Assembly: GCF_021532275.1 (NCBI RefSeq) | Contig: NZ_JACBOT010000009.1 | Coordinates: forward strand, 1-64,000 | Direction of reading: 5' to 3' | Origin: Brevibacterium sp. UCMA 11754 | Lineage (GTDB): Bacteria; Actinomycetota; Actinomycetes; Actinomycetales; Brevibacteriaceae | Length of the DNA stretch: 64,000 nucleotides | Shown here: positions 1 to 8,873 of the stretch, piece after piece | How the letters are laid out: the number at the start of each line of letters is the position of its first letter | Position numbering within the stretch: the first letter of the stretch is position 1 | Program-made: the position numbers and the translations under genes | Notes under the pieces: model-generated | The model's input: only the letters and a program-made list of their open reading frames with translations | Databases searched by the model: none | Told to the model about the DNA's origin: nothing

Positions 1-320
1 TGGATACGGCCGCCGAGTCCATCGGCCTCGATGCTCGACTGTGCCTGGTTCAGCAGGTCGATCATCAAGGACTCGCCCGCGCGGTCCTGTGTGAGCAGAT
101 CGCTGAGATTATCGCATTCGGCGGTGGCATATTCGGGGTGCGAGCCGACGTCGAGGTAGAGCCGGGAACCGTTGGGCAGGAACACGTTCGAGGAACGTCC
201 CCATTCGACGATGGGTCGAAACAGATAGCGTGCGATCTCCTCGGGACCGATGCGTCGGTCACCCTCTCCTGCCGAATGGGCAAGCCCGTATTCGGTTTCG
301 AGTCCGTAGATTCTGGCCAT
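1..320 (-). CDS. pafA: Pup--protein ligase PafA (N-terminal part, cut by window edge)
   Basis: PafA attaches the C-terminal glutamate of Pup to lysines of target proteins, marking them for the actinobacterial proteasome. The first ~106 residues are visible, running off the left edge. They start [13 protein letters not shown], the glutamine-synthetase-like ETE(Y/F)G signature that binds ATP/Mg, followed by [20 protein letters not shown] and [11 protein letters not shown], all hallmark PafA/Dop family segments. The start codon overlaps the prcA stop (TGATG), so it is translationally coupled to prcA as last gene of the dop-pup-prcB-prcA-pafA run. PafA is preferred over Dop because Dop is already present upstream and position after prcA is typical for PafA. 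No frameshift is seen in this fragment. Confidence 0.95.
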   Translation of the reverse strand, partial: MARIYGLETEYGLAHSAGEGDRRIGPEEIARYLFRPIVEWGRSSNVFLPNGSRLYLDVGSHPEYATAECDNLSDLLTQDRAGESLMIDLLNQAQSSIEADGLGGRI

Positions 321-1009
321 CAGTCCTCCCGCAGCTGCGCCATCATGGCGTCACTGAGTCGCTTGAATGTGCGGTGTCCGCTTGCATTCCGGTCGAGCAC
401 GGCTGCCTCGAGGTCCTGGGTCGGCAATGTGCCGGATGCCGCGGAGGCAAGAGCGCGCACACCATGGTCGAAGACCTCGCGCAGCGGCAGCACCGAGGTG
501 GACAGGTCCTTCAGCGTTGCTGTGATGTCATCGGCCCGTCCCCCGATCGCCACATGTTCGGTCTCATCCATCACGGAACCGTCGTAGCTGAGCCGGTAGA
601 GCTGATCGGTCTCGGCTGTGAGTCCGAGCTCAGCGACGACGAGTTCGACCTCGAAGGGCTTCGACTCGGTCGTGAAGACCCCGGCCAGCGTCTGCGCGTA
701 TGCGTTCGTCAGCCCCCGCGCGGTGACATCGCTGCGGTGGTAGAATATCCTCGCAGGTCCGCGTACCTCACACCGGCTTGGCGCATCGTCTCGAACTCGT
801 TGTACTTGCCGACTGCGGCGAAGCCGATGCGGTCGTAGATCTCTCGCGATCTTGTGCAGCGTCGGAGAAGGATTCTCTGCCAAAAGGAGGATGCCTTCGT
901 CGTAGCGCAGCACCACGACCGACCGACCCCGGGCGATGCCCTTGCGGGCGAAGTCGGCCCGGTCCTTCATCAGCTGTTCGGGTGAGACGTAGAACGGTGC
1001 CTGGCTCAT
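320..1009 (-). CDS. prcA: 20S proteasome alpha subunit with an internal out-of-frame segment
   Basis: This is the alpha ring subunit of the 20S proteasome, which gates substrate entry and docks the Arc ATPase. The N-terminus ([20 protein letters not shown]) and the stretches [24 protein letters not shown] and [17 protein letters not shown] fit the family, and the 229-residue length is near normal. Between them about 34 codons (roughly 846 down to 743) read as unrelated Arg-rich sequence. In the adjacent frame the same DNA reads [19 protein letters not shown], the expected conserved core. One extra base near 846 and one missing base between 743 and 742 therefore cancel. If real, the subunit should not fold; sequencing error is the alternative. 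It starts on a 4-bp ATGA overlap with prcB. Confidence 0.88.
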   Translation of the reverse strand: MSQAPFYVSPEQLMKDRADFARKGIARGRSVVVLRYDEGILLLAENPSPTLHKIARDLRPHRLRRSRQVQRVRDDAPSRCEVRGPARIFYHRSDVTARGLTNAYAQTLAGVFTTESKPFEVELVVAELGLTAETDQLYRLSYDGSVMDETEHVAIGGRADDITATLKDLSTSVLPLREVFDHGVRALASAASGTLPTQDLEAAVLDRNASGHRTFKRLSDAMMAQLRED

Positions 1010-1824
1010 GGGCGTGCCTCATTCATTACTGTGCCTTTTCTGGTCCGACGTTCGATGACCTCAGCGGCAATAGACATCACGTCGGCCGAAGGGATCTCGA
1101 TAACCCCGTGCTCAAGGTCAACGGTGAAGATCGTCGGAGCGATCTGTCTGACGAAGTCAGGGCCACCGGTGGCCGAGTCATCATCAGAGGCATCGAAGAG
1201 GGCTTCAACGGCCACCGAGATCGCAGCATCGGTGTGAAGGTCGGGCTGCCACAGCTTCTTCAGCGCCCCACGCGCGTAGCCGGAGCCGGAGCCGATCGAA
1301 TGGAATCGATGCTCTTCGTATTTGCCGCCGGTGACATCGAAGCTGAAGATCTGCCCGGCAGGAGTCGCTTCGTCGACGCCGGCGAAGAGCGGAACAACGG
1401 ACAGCCCCTGCATGGCCAAGTTCAGGTTTCCGCGCAGCATCGACGCCAGACGGTTGGCCTTGCCTCCCAGCGACAGGCGGGCACCTTCGATCTTCTCGTA
1501 GTGTTCGAGTTCGAGCTGGTAGAGACGGATGAGATCGAGCGCGAGTCCCGCGGTTCCGGCGATGCCGATGACCGAGAAATCGTCGGCTGGTCGCACCTTC
1601 TCCATGGAGTGGGAGGCGATCATGGTCCCGATCGTCGCGCGCCGGTCTCCTGCCATGAGGATGCCCGTGGCGGTGCGGAAGCAGATGATCGTCGTGCCCT
1701 CCGGAGCCAGATTCCCCAGATCATGCCCGGCCGTGGTCGGCAGCGCCTCGGGTGCCACGGCTCGGGCGAGTTCGACGAACGAATTGCTCGTCGAACTCAG
1801 AAATGCAGGAGAGAATCCTGACAT
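1006..1824 (-). CDS. prcB: 20S proteasome beta subunit (catalytic)
   Basis: This is the catalytic N-terminal-nucleophile threonine protease subunit of the 20S core. The 272-residue protein begins MSGFSPAFLSSTSNSF and has a ~43-residue propeptide ending at Glu-Gly, after which Thr44 (GTTIICF) would be the mature nucleophile. GDRRATIG and the SIGSGSGYARGALKK segment are typical of the beta fold. The start at 1824 was chosen because it matches the family start and lies just after the pup stop (TGA-G-ATG). An in-frame upstream extension to 2031 would only read across pup. It overlaps prcA by 4 bp. No defect is seen in this gene, unlike its neighbours prcA and pup. Confidence 0.96.
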   Translation of the reverse strand: MSGFSPAFLSSTSNSFVELARAVAPEALPTTAGHDLGNLAPEGTTIICFRTATGILMAGDRRATIGTMIASHSMEKVRPADDFSVIGIAGTAGLALDLIRLYQLELEHYEKIEGARLSLGGKANRLASMLRGNLNLAMQGLSVVPLFAGVDEATPAGQIFSFDVTGGKYEEHRFHSIGSGSGYARGALKKLWQPDLHTDAAISVAVEALFDASDDDSATGGPDFVRQIAPTIFTVDLEHGVIEIPSADVMSIAAEVIERRTRKGTVMNEARP

Positions 1825-1825
1825 C

Positions 1826-2015
1826 TCATTGGCCGCCCTTCTGGACGAAGTTGCGCACGAACTCCTCTGCGTTCGATTCGAGGACTCCGTCGATCTCGTC
1901 GAGGATCGAATCCACGTTCTGAGTGTTGATCTGGCCCTGCACGGCCTCAGGCGGTTCCGCGGGTGGTTCTCCCCCCGCCCGAATGGTCTCTCTGAACCTG
2001 TTCCTGCGAACTCAT
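1826..2015 (-). pseudogene. pup: Prokaryotic ubiquitin-like protein Pup, frameshifted at a G6 run
   Basis: Pup is the small disordered tag that PafA ligates to substrates. Reading from the ATG at 2015, which overlaps the dop stop as ATGA behind a good GAAAGAGG ribosome site, gives MSSQEQVQRDHSGGG and then a premature stop. The rest of Pup lies in the next frame: EAVQGQINTQNVDSILDEID and the hallmark C-terminus FVRNFVQKGGQ, ending at 1826. Removing one G from the run of six (cccccc on the plus strand, 1971-1976) restores a normal ~62-residue Pup ending in Gln, the form that Dop deamidates. A homopolymer sequencing error, a true mutation or a slippage switch are all possible. The intact tail shows that the coding sequence has not decayed otherwise. 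Confidence 0.9.
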
Positions 2016-3553
2016 TTCGCACCTCTTTCATCGTTCGTCGTTTTCAGTCTATCCACTCCCAGTGCCTGCAGCAGTGCCTGTGAGTCGTGCACTTCAGCCA
2101 GTCTGTCCTCGAGGAGTTCACGGTTGCCCTTGAGCGGTTCGCTCATCGGCAGACGCACGATTCCGTACTCTCCGGCGTCGAGGACGAGCGAGTCCCAGCT
2201 CGCTGCCACCAGTGAGTCCGAGAATCGGGTCACGGCCAGGGATCTCAGGTAGGCCCGGGTTCCGTCGGGCGCGGAGACCACGGCCTTTTCGACTTCACCA
2301 TCGGTCGTCAGCCGTCGGATCCGGTCGGCTTTCTCAAGCTTGTAGAACAGACCCTTCTCGGGCCGAACGTCGTGGTATTGGACGTCGATGAGCGCGAGCT
2401 TCGGATGGTCCCAATCAAGGTTCTCCTTCTTTCGGTAGCCTTCGAGCAGCACCCATTTGGCAATCCAGTCGATGGAGTCGGACAGGCTGCGTGGGTCTGT
2501 GGCCAAGCCGTCGAGGAATCTCTTCCATTCGCTGAGAACCTCGGTGGTGTCTGCGTCATCTCCGGCGTGTTCGAAGCAGGCCGAGTAGTAGGTGTCCTGG
2601 ATCTCGAGAGCCGTCATCGAGGTGCCGTCGGACATGGGCAGCTTCGTGCTCAGGCTCAGGTCATGGCTGACGTCCCACAGAGCCTGCATCGGGTCGGCGA
2701 GTTCGAGCCTGGGGACGAGTCCTGCCTCGATGAGGCCGAGCACGAGGGAGGTCGACCCGAATCTGACCAGCGTGGCCGGCTCGGCCATTGTGGCATCGCC
2801 GATGATGACGTGCAGCCGACGATATTTGGCCGGATCGGCGTGAGGTTCGTCGCGGGTGTTGACGATCGGCCTGCGCAGGGTGGTCTCGAGGCCCACCTGG
2901 GCTTCGAAGAAGTCCGCGCGCGAGGAGATCTGGAAGCCCGCGGTCTCACCTTCGCGTCCGATGCCCACTCGACCGGACCCGCAGAGAATCTGCCGGCTGA
3001 TGAAGAACGGGATCAGTCCGGCGACGAGGTCGTCGAAATCAACTGCCCGATCAACGAGGTAGTTCTCGTGGGTGCCGTAGGAGGACCCCTTCGAATCGGT
3101 GTTGTTCTTGTAGAGGTTGACGGGTTCATCCGTTGCCTCCAGCCTGCGCACCGAGGCCAATGCCACCAGGTCTCCCGCACGATCGAAGGTGACGAGATCA
3201 CGCGGAGTCAGCACCTCCGGTGAGGAGTATTCCGGGTGGGCGTGGTCCACGTAGTAGCGGGCGCCGTTCTCGGTCACGACATTGGCCAGGTACTGTGCTT
3301 CGACGGATTCCTGGGGCATGTGGGTGAGCTGGGAGATGTCGGCGTCGGCGACGTTCATGAAGAAGCCGCGTGCGTCCGCGAGTGGCGATTCGGTGGCGAA
3401 GTCCCAGAAGTTCTGTGAGGACCTGAGTCCGCGCGGTCCCGCGTAGGCGTCGACGACACGCGCCGAGTCACGCATCGGATTCGCTCCCGGATTGCCCGGT
3501 TGGCTCAGTCCGAACTCGGTTTCGGAACCCATCACACGGTGGACACTGAGCAT
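2012..3553 (-). CDS. dop: Depupylase/deamidase Dop
   Basis: Dop deamidates the C-terminal Gln of Pup to Glu and also removes Pup from proteins. The 513-residue protein opens MLSVHRVMGSETEFG, with the ETEFG ATP-grasp-like signature shared with PafA. It contains VDHAHPEYSSPE, LYKNNTDSKGSSYGTHENYL and RYRRLHVIIGDA-like segments typical of Dop. Being longer than PafA and preceding pup supports Dop over PafA. The ATG at 3553 has a GGGAG site five bases upstream. A second ATG at 3532 is possible but less well placed. The stop overlaps the pup start. Dop is needed here because the reconstructed Pup ends in Gln. Confidence 0.96.
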   Translation of the reverse strand: MLSVHRVMGSETEFGLSQPGNPGANPMRDSARVVDAYAGPRGLRSSQNFWDFATESPLADARGFFMNVADADISQLTHMPQESVEAQYLANVVTENGARYYVDHAHPEYSSPEVLTPRDLVTFDRAGDLVALASVRRLEATDEPVNLYKNNTDSKGSSYGTHENYLVDRAVDFDDLVAGLIPFFISRQILCGSGRVGIGREGETAGFQISSRADFFEAQVGLETTLRRPIVNTRDEPHADPAKYRRLHVIIGDATMAEPATLVRFGSTSLVLGLIEAGLVPRLELADPMQALWDVSHDLSLSTKLPMSDGTSMTALEIQDTYYSACFEHAGDDADTTEVLSEWKRFLDGLATDPRSLSDSIDWIAKWVLLEGYRKKENLDWDHPKLALIDVQYHDVRPEKGLFYKLEKADRIRRLTTDGEVEKAVVSAPDGTRAYLRSLAVTRFSDSLVAASWDSLVLDAGEYGIVRLPMSEPLKGNRELLEDRLAEVHDSQALLQALGVDRLKTTNDERGAK

Positions 3554-3585
3554 CTGAACTCCCTCTAACGTTTAGACTCGGGGAC

Positions 3586-3990
3586 GTGGCTGCGAAGAAA
3601 TCTCATCTCCCGATCGCGTTGATCGTCGACCTCGTCCTAGTTGTCCTATTCACCATCATCGGTCATTACACACATTCTCATAATTTCGATCCCCAGGGGC
3701 TTCTGACCACAGCGTGGCCGTTCCTGGCCGGACTCGGCATCGCCTGGCTGCTCTCGGCAATCTGGGATCGCCCGATCGCCCCGTTGGCCACGGGGACCGC
3801 TGTGTGGGCGATCACCGTGCTGGTCGGGCTCGTCATCCGTGGCGTCACCGGTGCCGGAGGCGACCCAGGACAGGTGCCTGTGAGCTTCATGATCGTCGCC
3901 ACCAGCCTCAACCTCATCACCCTGGTCGGATGGCGGCTCATCGCCACGGCCGTGACCGGCGGCACCAGCCCACGCCGACGCCGACGCTGA
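3586..3990 (+). CDS. DUF3054 family membrane protein
   Basis: This is a 134-residue membrane protein with about four hydrophobic helices and an Arg-rich C-terminus. The pattern LPIALIVDLVLVVLFTIIGH, the conserved central GLLTTAWPFLAG and the WGR(L)IA tail fit DUF3054, a family of unknown function common in actinobacteria. The GTG start at 3586 sits seven bases after TAGACT (3573-3578), suggesting a leaderless transcript. It is divergent from dop and convergent with arc, so it interrupts what is usually a continuous arc-dop-pup-prcBA block. An inverted CCGGT/ACCGG pair just past its stop (3998-4017) is too weak to call a terminator. Confidence 0.85.
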   Translation: MAAKKSHLPIALIVDLVLVVLFTIIGHYTHSHNFDPQGLLTTAWPFLAGLGIAWLLSAIWDRPIAPLATGTAVWAITVLVGLVIRGVTGAGGDPGQVPVSFMIVATSLNLITLVGWRLIATAVTGGTSPRRRRR

Positions 3991-4036
3991 TCCGCAGCCG
4001 GTGCTGATCCGTACCGGACAGGGCCGGAGAGCCGGC

Positions 4037-5688
4037 TCAGACCAGGTCTGAGTTCGGATACACCTCGGCGATATCCTTCTCGAGCGGAACCGCAGGAGCT
4101 CCACGCGTCGTATCCAGGTGCATCATCCGCAGATGTGTCACCCGCTCGCCCTTGCGACCGGAGATCCGCGCCCACTCGTCGGGATTCGTCGTATTGGGCA
4201 GATCCTCGTGCTCGCTGAATTCCTCGGCGATGGCCTCTTCGAAGTGCTTCGGCTGGAGACCGCGCTCACCGTTTCCAGCAGTGATTTGATCGCACTCTTC
4301 TTGGCCCGGTCCACGATGTTGTGGATCATGGCTCCGGAGGCGAAGTCCGCGAAGTGGAGAACTTCCTTAGCACCGTCGGCGTAGGTGACCTCGACGAATT
4401 CGTTCTCCGGTGACAGTGCATACATGCGGTCGACACAGAACGAGATCAGGGCCGACACCCCCTCGGCGGGGGTCTCATGACCGGTCTGCACGCTCGCATG
4501 CAGGGGCAGTTCTGCGGTGAGGTACTTCTCGAAGATGTCGCGAGCCGCATCCGCATCGGGACGTTCGATGCGGATCTTCACATCGAGGCGTCCCGGACGC
4601 AGGATTGCGGGGTCGATGAGGTCTTCGCGGTTCGATGCGCCGATCACGATGACGTTGTCGAGCTGTTCGACACCGTCGATCTCGGTCAGCAGCTGGGGCA
4701 CGATGGTGGTCTCCACGTCAGAGGACTTCCCGGTACCGCGGGTGCGGAACAGGGACTCCATCTCGTCGAAGAAGACGACCACGGGGAATCCTGCAGAAGC
4801 CTTCTCCCTGGCCCGGGCGAAGATGAGACGAAGCTGACGTTCGGTCTCGCCGACGTACTTGTCGAGCAGCTCCGGGCCCTTGATGTTGAGGAAGTAGGTC
4901 TTGCGGGACTGACCGGCACCGGTCCGGTCGGCCAGAGAATTGGCCACGGCCTTCGCGATCAGGGTCTTGCCACAGCCGGGAGGGCCGTAGAGCAGGATGC
5001 CCTTCGGCGGTTTGAGACCGTGCTCGGTGTAGAGCTGCGGGTGCTCGAAGGGCAGTTCCACTGCGTCCTTGATCTGGCCGATCTGATCGGCCAGCCCACC
5101 GATGTCGGAGTAGGTGATGTCCGGGACCTCTTCGAGCAGAAGCGAAGAGACCTCCGGCTTCTCAACGACCTGAAGGGCATAGTGTGTGCGGGAATCGACG
5201 ACCACGGCATCGCCGACGCGCAGGCCGGCATCGACGAGGTCCTCGCCGAGGATGAAGACCTGTTCGTCGTCGCCGGGAGCACCGACGAAGATCCGGGTGT
5301 CGTCGACGAATTCGCGCACATTGACGACGGAGCCGACCGGGGCGAAGGACCCGGTCCCGATGATGACGAGACCTTCCGAGAGCAGGACATCGGCACCGGC
5401 ACGCAGGTGTGCCGGCTCCACCTCGGGTCCGACGGCGACACGCATTCTGCGGCCGCCGACGATCACGTCGGCGCTCAGCCCCGATTCACCGAGAGCGATG
5501 AGTGTGCCCCAGCTGTTGGGCGGCTCCGTCAGTCGACGGGCCTCCTCCTTGATCCGGTTCAGCTCATCTCGTGCTGTGCGCAGGGTCTTCGACAGGGCTT
5601 CATTGCGTTTCCCGGCGCTGAAGAGCTGTTGGCGCAATGACGCAGTGTCCTCGCGCAGTCGTTTGACTTCGGTCGTTGTTTCGGTCAT
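4037..5688 (-). pseudogene. arc: Proteasome-associated AAA ATPase Arc/Mpa, frameshift near the C-terminus
   Basis: Arc (Mpa) is the hexameric ATPase that unfolds pupylated proteins and feeds them to the 20S core. The protein has an N-terminal coiled coil (about residues 1-60), tandem OB folds, then the AAA domain with Walker A GPPGCGKT and Walker B VVFFDEMESLFRTRG. Uninterrupted reading ends at 4138 with an implausible Ser/Arg-rich tail. Inserting one base next to 4269-4270 restores [32 protein letters not shown] and a stop at 4037, giving a C-terminus EVYPNSDLV. That end lacks the GQYL-type motif of mycobacterial Mpa, so docking may differ. The start overlaps the trmI stop by 4 bp, so the two are coupled. 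Confidence 0.92.
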
Positions 5689-6752
5689 TGGTCCTCCTTC
5701 GACCCGGGGGTGTTCGAGGCTTGGCTGGCTGGCTCTCGGTGGTTGGCTTCGAGGGTCGACAGTTCTTGGTTCAACCGTTTTCCCGCCTCACGCATGACGC
5801 GGCGCAGCTTCTTTCCCTGTGCGACTCTGGCTCCGACTGCTTCATCGGTGACTTCCGGCTTCGTCCACGCATCGACGTCTTCGGTCGATGCCGGGGTGCC
5901 CTGGGGTCGCTTTTTCTTCTCCAGCGGGGCCACTCCGGGTGCCATGCGACGGGCGATGACCAGGAAGCCGGTGTGCGCGATCATCCGGTGGTCGGGCCGC
6001 ACTGCGAGCCCATCCACATGCCATCCACGGACCATGGCCTCCATGGACTGCGGTTCGCTGAAGCAGTCCGTGGCACGCAGCGCTTCGACGAAACGGGAGA
6101 GCTGTGGGACGGTCGCAACGTAGGCGATGACGACTCCCCCGGGTGCCAGTGCGGTGGCGACTGCGTCCAGGGTGTTCCATGGTGTGAGCATGTCGAGGAC
6201 AACCCGGTCGACGGTGCCTGCCTCGTAGGAGCGGGGCAGCTCATCGGAGAGATCCGCCACCGTGACCGACCAGTTCTCGGGTCGACCATCGAAGAAGTCG
6301 GCGATGTTCCCGGCTGCGATGGTGGCGAATTCCTCGCGGAGTTCGAAGGAGTGGAGCCTGCCTGTAGGCCCGACTGCCCGCAGCAGAGCCATCGACAGCG
6401 CCCCGGAACCAACGCCGGCTTCTACGACCACTGCACCGGGGAAGATATCGCCGAGGGTGACGATGAGTCCCGAGTCCTTGGGATAGACGACCGCTGCCCC
6501 GCGGGGCATGGACAGGACGAAGTCCTCGTAGCGCGGACGGAAGACCTGGAAGTCGATGCCCCCGGTGTTCGCCACGATGATTCCCTCGGTGCGACCGATG
6601 ATGGCATCGTGTTCGATGAGTCCCTTGTGGGTGTGGAACAGCTCTCCGGGAGCCAGCACGATCGTGTGCATTCGGCCCTTGGGGTCGGTGAGCTGAATCT
6701 TCTCGCCGGTCTTCAGGGCCCGGTCGGGTTCGGTATGGCTTGCCTCAGTCAT
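5685..6752 (-). CDS. trmI: tRNA (adenine(58)-N1)-methyltransferase TrmI
   Basis: TrmI methylates N1 of A58 in the tRNA T-loop using S-adenosylmethionine. The N-terminal beta domain (residues ~15-100) carries LAPGELFHTHKG and a DFVLSMPRGAAVVYPKD segment. The Rossmann domain shows the SAM loop VEAGVGSGALSMALL and the LDMLTPWN motif. At 355 residues it has a longer, charged C-terminal tail (after ~290) than the mycobacterial enzyme. The gene lies directly upstream of arc with a 4-bp overlap, the usual actinobacterial arrangement next to the proteasome genes. The ATG at 6752 is the first plausible start. Confidence 0.95.
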   Translation of the reverse strand: MTEASHTEPDRALKTGEKIQLTDPKGRMHTIVLAPGELFHTHKGLIEHDAIIGRTEGIIVANTGGIDFQVFRPRYEDFVLSMPRGAAVVYPKDSGLIVTLGDIFPGAVVVEAGVGSGALSMALLRAVGPTGRLHSFELREEFATIAAGNIADFFDGRPENWSVTVADLSDELPRSYEAGTVDRVVLDMLTPWNTLDAVATALAPGGVVIAYVATVPQLSRFVEALRATDCFSEPQSMEAMVRGWHVDGLAVRPDHRMIAHTGFLVIARRMAPGVAPLEKKKRPQGTPASTEDVDAWTKPEVTDEAVGARVAQGKKLRRVMREAGKRLNQELSTLEANHREPASQASNTPGSKEDQ

Positions 6753-6798
6753 GATGCGTCCACTCTACGCTGATGAGAAGTGTCTCAGCACACCCGGT

Positions 6799-7958
6799 TC
6801 AGGCTGCGAGCAGCTCGTCGAAGAATTCCTGCAGATCGATCACGCCGACGAGGGTGTTCTCGTCCATGACCAGGCTGAACTGCGCCTTGGGGCGATGGGT
6901 CAGGGACTCAAGCAGGTGCGGTGCCGTGATGTCCTTGGGGACTCCGATCCACCCGGCCAGGGGCCTGGCCACTTCGCCTGCCGGGACCTGGTCCAGAGAC
7001 TCGGCCAGACGACCGGCTGCCGCATGCCTGTCGACGAGCCCGTAGGGCAGGCCTTTCTGGTCGAGGACGACGATGAGGGTGCGTTCCTTTGCGTTGCCCA
7101 GCGTGTTCGCATAGTCGAGTGTGTCGGCAAGATCCGCGTCCCAGGTTGCTGCGATGGCAGGCTGGATGACCTGCGAGAGGTCGTAGGTCTCCATCTTCCG
7201 GGCTCGCTTCGCATGAGTCGCGGCGTCCCCTGCGGAGAACCAGAGCATGATGGCGATCAGCGACATCCACGCCACGGTCAGCGGGTCAGGGCGCTCACCT
7301 GCCAACAGCGGTGTGATGACGGACCAGCCGATGAAGCCGACTGCGATGACTCGACCGACCCAGCTGGCGACGATCGTTCCCAGGTACTGCGAACCTGTCA
7401 GGGCCACATCAGGGCCTGCAGCGCCCACCCGCCGTCCAGCGGAATTCCGGGCAGGAGGTTGATGGCACCGAGTGCGACGTTCGCGAATGTCACTGCGATG
7501 AGCAGGAGCCATGGAACCGAGGTCGGCGAGACCGCGCTCAGACACCACCAGCCCAACAGGGCCAAGACGATGTTGACGATCGGACCGACGATGGAGATGA
7601 CGAAGCTGGTCAGCGCGGCCTTATCACGCGGATTATCCGCCTGAGGCTCGAACCTGGTGAACCCGCCCCAGATATTGAGCTCGATCGCGGCGACCTTGAG
7701 TCCATAGAACTGTCCGGCGACACCGTGCGCCAGTTCGTGGAGGAAGACCGAGCCGAACAGCAGAACCGCATACGCGAACGCGACGAACCAGGCCCAGACA
7801 CCGAGGTCGGGTCGGACGGTATTCACCCACGGGGCGAACAGAATCGTGATCACGAAAGCGGCGAGGAACCATGACCAGGCCAAGATCACCGGGGCGCCGA
7901 GAACAGTGCCCAGGCGCAAGCCCGAAGAGGCACCAGTCTGGTGTTTTTTCGCGGCCAT
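6799..7958 (-). pseudogene. Site-2-protease-like M50 metalloprotease with C-terminal CBS region, frameshifted
   Basis: This is an intramembrane zinc metalloprotease of the M50 family. From the ATG at 7958 there are hydrophobic helices, the zinc motif HELAH (FLHELAHGVAGQ) and NLLPGIPLDGGW, the second active-site motif with its Asp. Reading stops at 7398 after ALMWP. In the next frame the protein continues GSQYLGTIVASWVGR, further helices and a cystathionine-beta-synthase-like region (about 7150-6799) containing TLIVVLDQKGLPYGLV. One missing C at 7404-7405 on the plus strand explains the break. The restored protein would be about 385 residues, normal for M50B proteins with CBS domains. Its substrate is unknown. 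Confidence 0.88.
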
Positions 7959-8064
7959 CGATGGAGTTCCTCTAGCTTGGGGTCGGGTTCGCTCAGCCTA
8001 TCAGCGACAGGCTCTCCACCACGGTCTCACGCGTCGTGTCAGACCAAGTCGTTACAGTGGTGAC

Positions 8065-8873
8065 ATGGCCGAGCTGATCAGTCTTTCGCCCTCACGGGCC
8101 AACGACTTCGTACAATGTCCCTTGAAATTTCGATTTCGCAGCATCGACAAGCTTCCGGAACCGCCGTCGCAGGCCGCTTTCAGAGGGACCGTCGTCCATT
8201 CCGTCCTTGAGAAACTCTTCGAACTTCCCGCGCCACAGCGGACGCAGGAGGTCGCCGAGTCCCTGCTTCGTCCCAGCTGGGACGAGCTCGTCGAGAAGGA
8301 TCCAGCTGTGCTCGAGATCTTCGGCGATGAAGGCGAGAAGGAGACATTCTTCACAACTGCGGGCAAGTTGCTGCAGGCTTACTTCACGCTCGAGTTCCCG
8401 GAGCACCTCGAGCCCGATGAGACGGAGAAGTACGTGCGCACGCGGCTCGACAGCGGCCTCGAGCTGCGGGGCTTCATCGACCGCGTTGATGTCGCACCGG
8501 GAGGTGAGAAGCGTCTGGTCGACTACAAGACCGGAAAGCAGCCCAAGCCCCAGTACGGCAGGGAGGCCCATTTCCAGATGGGTTTCTACGCCCTCGTCGA
8601 GTATCGCCTCACGGGTGAGCTCGTGCACACGCTCCAGCTCATGTACCTGGGTCGCAGAGCATCCTCAAGTCTCACCCCACGATGAGTGACATCGAGCGTA
8701 CGGAGTTCGAGATCGAGTCGATCTGGAAGGACATCATCGCTTCCGCCGAGGCGGACCGCTGGCGCCCGAAGAAGTCACCGCTGTGTAACTGGTGCACTTT
8801 CAAACCGCTGTGCCCGGCGTGGGGCAACACTCCCCCGCCGACCCCGGAGATCACACGGATTGTCGGGACGTGA
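8065..8873 (+). pseudogene. RecB-family PD-(D/E)XK exonuclease, frameshifted before its Fe-S cysteines
   Basis: This is a stand-alone RecB-like nuclease, the counterpart of the actinobacterial gene usually found close to the proteasome/trmI cluster. It shows RGTVVHSVLEKLF, the nuclease Asp in RGFIDRVDV and the catalytic VDYKTGK. Reading stops at 8685, but in another frame the sequence continues MSDIERTEFEIE to CNWCTFKPLCPAW and a stop at 8873. A missing base near 8649-8651 explains this. The N-terminal FVQCPLKF Cys and the three C-terminal Cys would form a 4Fe-4S cluster as in AddB-type nucleases, and the shift removes three of the four. The ATG at 8065 follows TACAGT (8053-8058), indicating a leaderless start. 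The end overlaps the convergent HAD gene by 23 bp. Confidence 0.87.

Noticed and set aside
6494..6507. TGCCCCGCGGGGCA inside trmI as another copy of the recurring palindrome
   Set aside because: It shares only the CCCCGCGGGG core; the outer bases differ, so it was not counted as a member.
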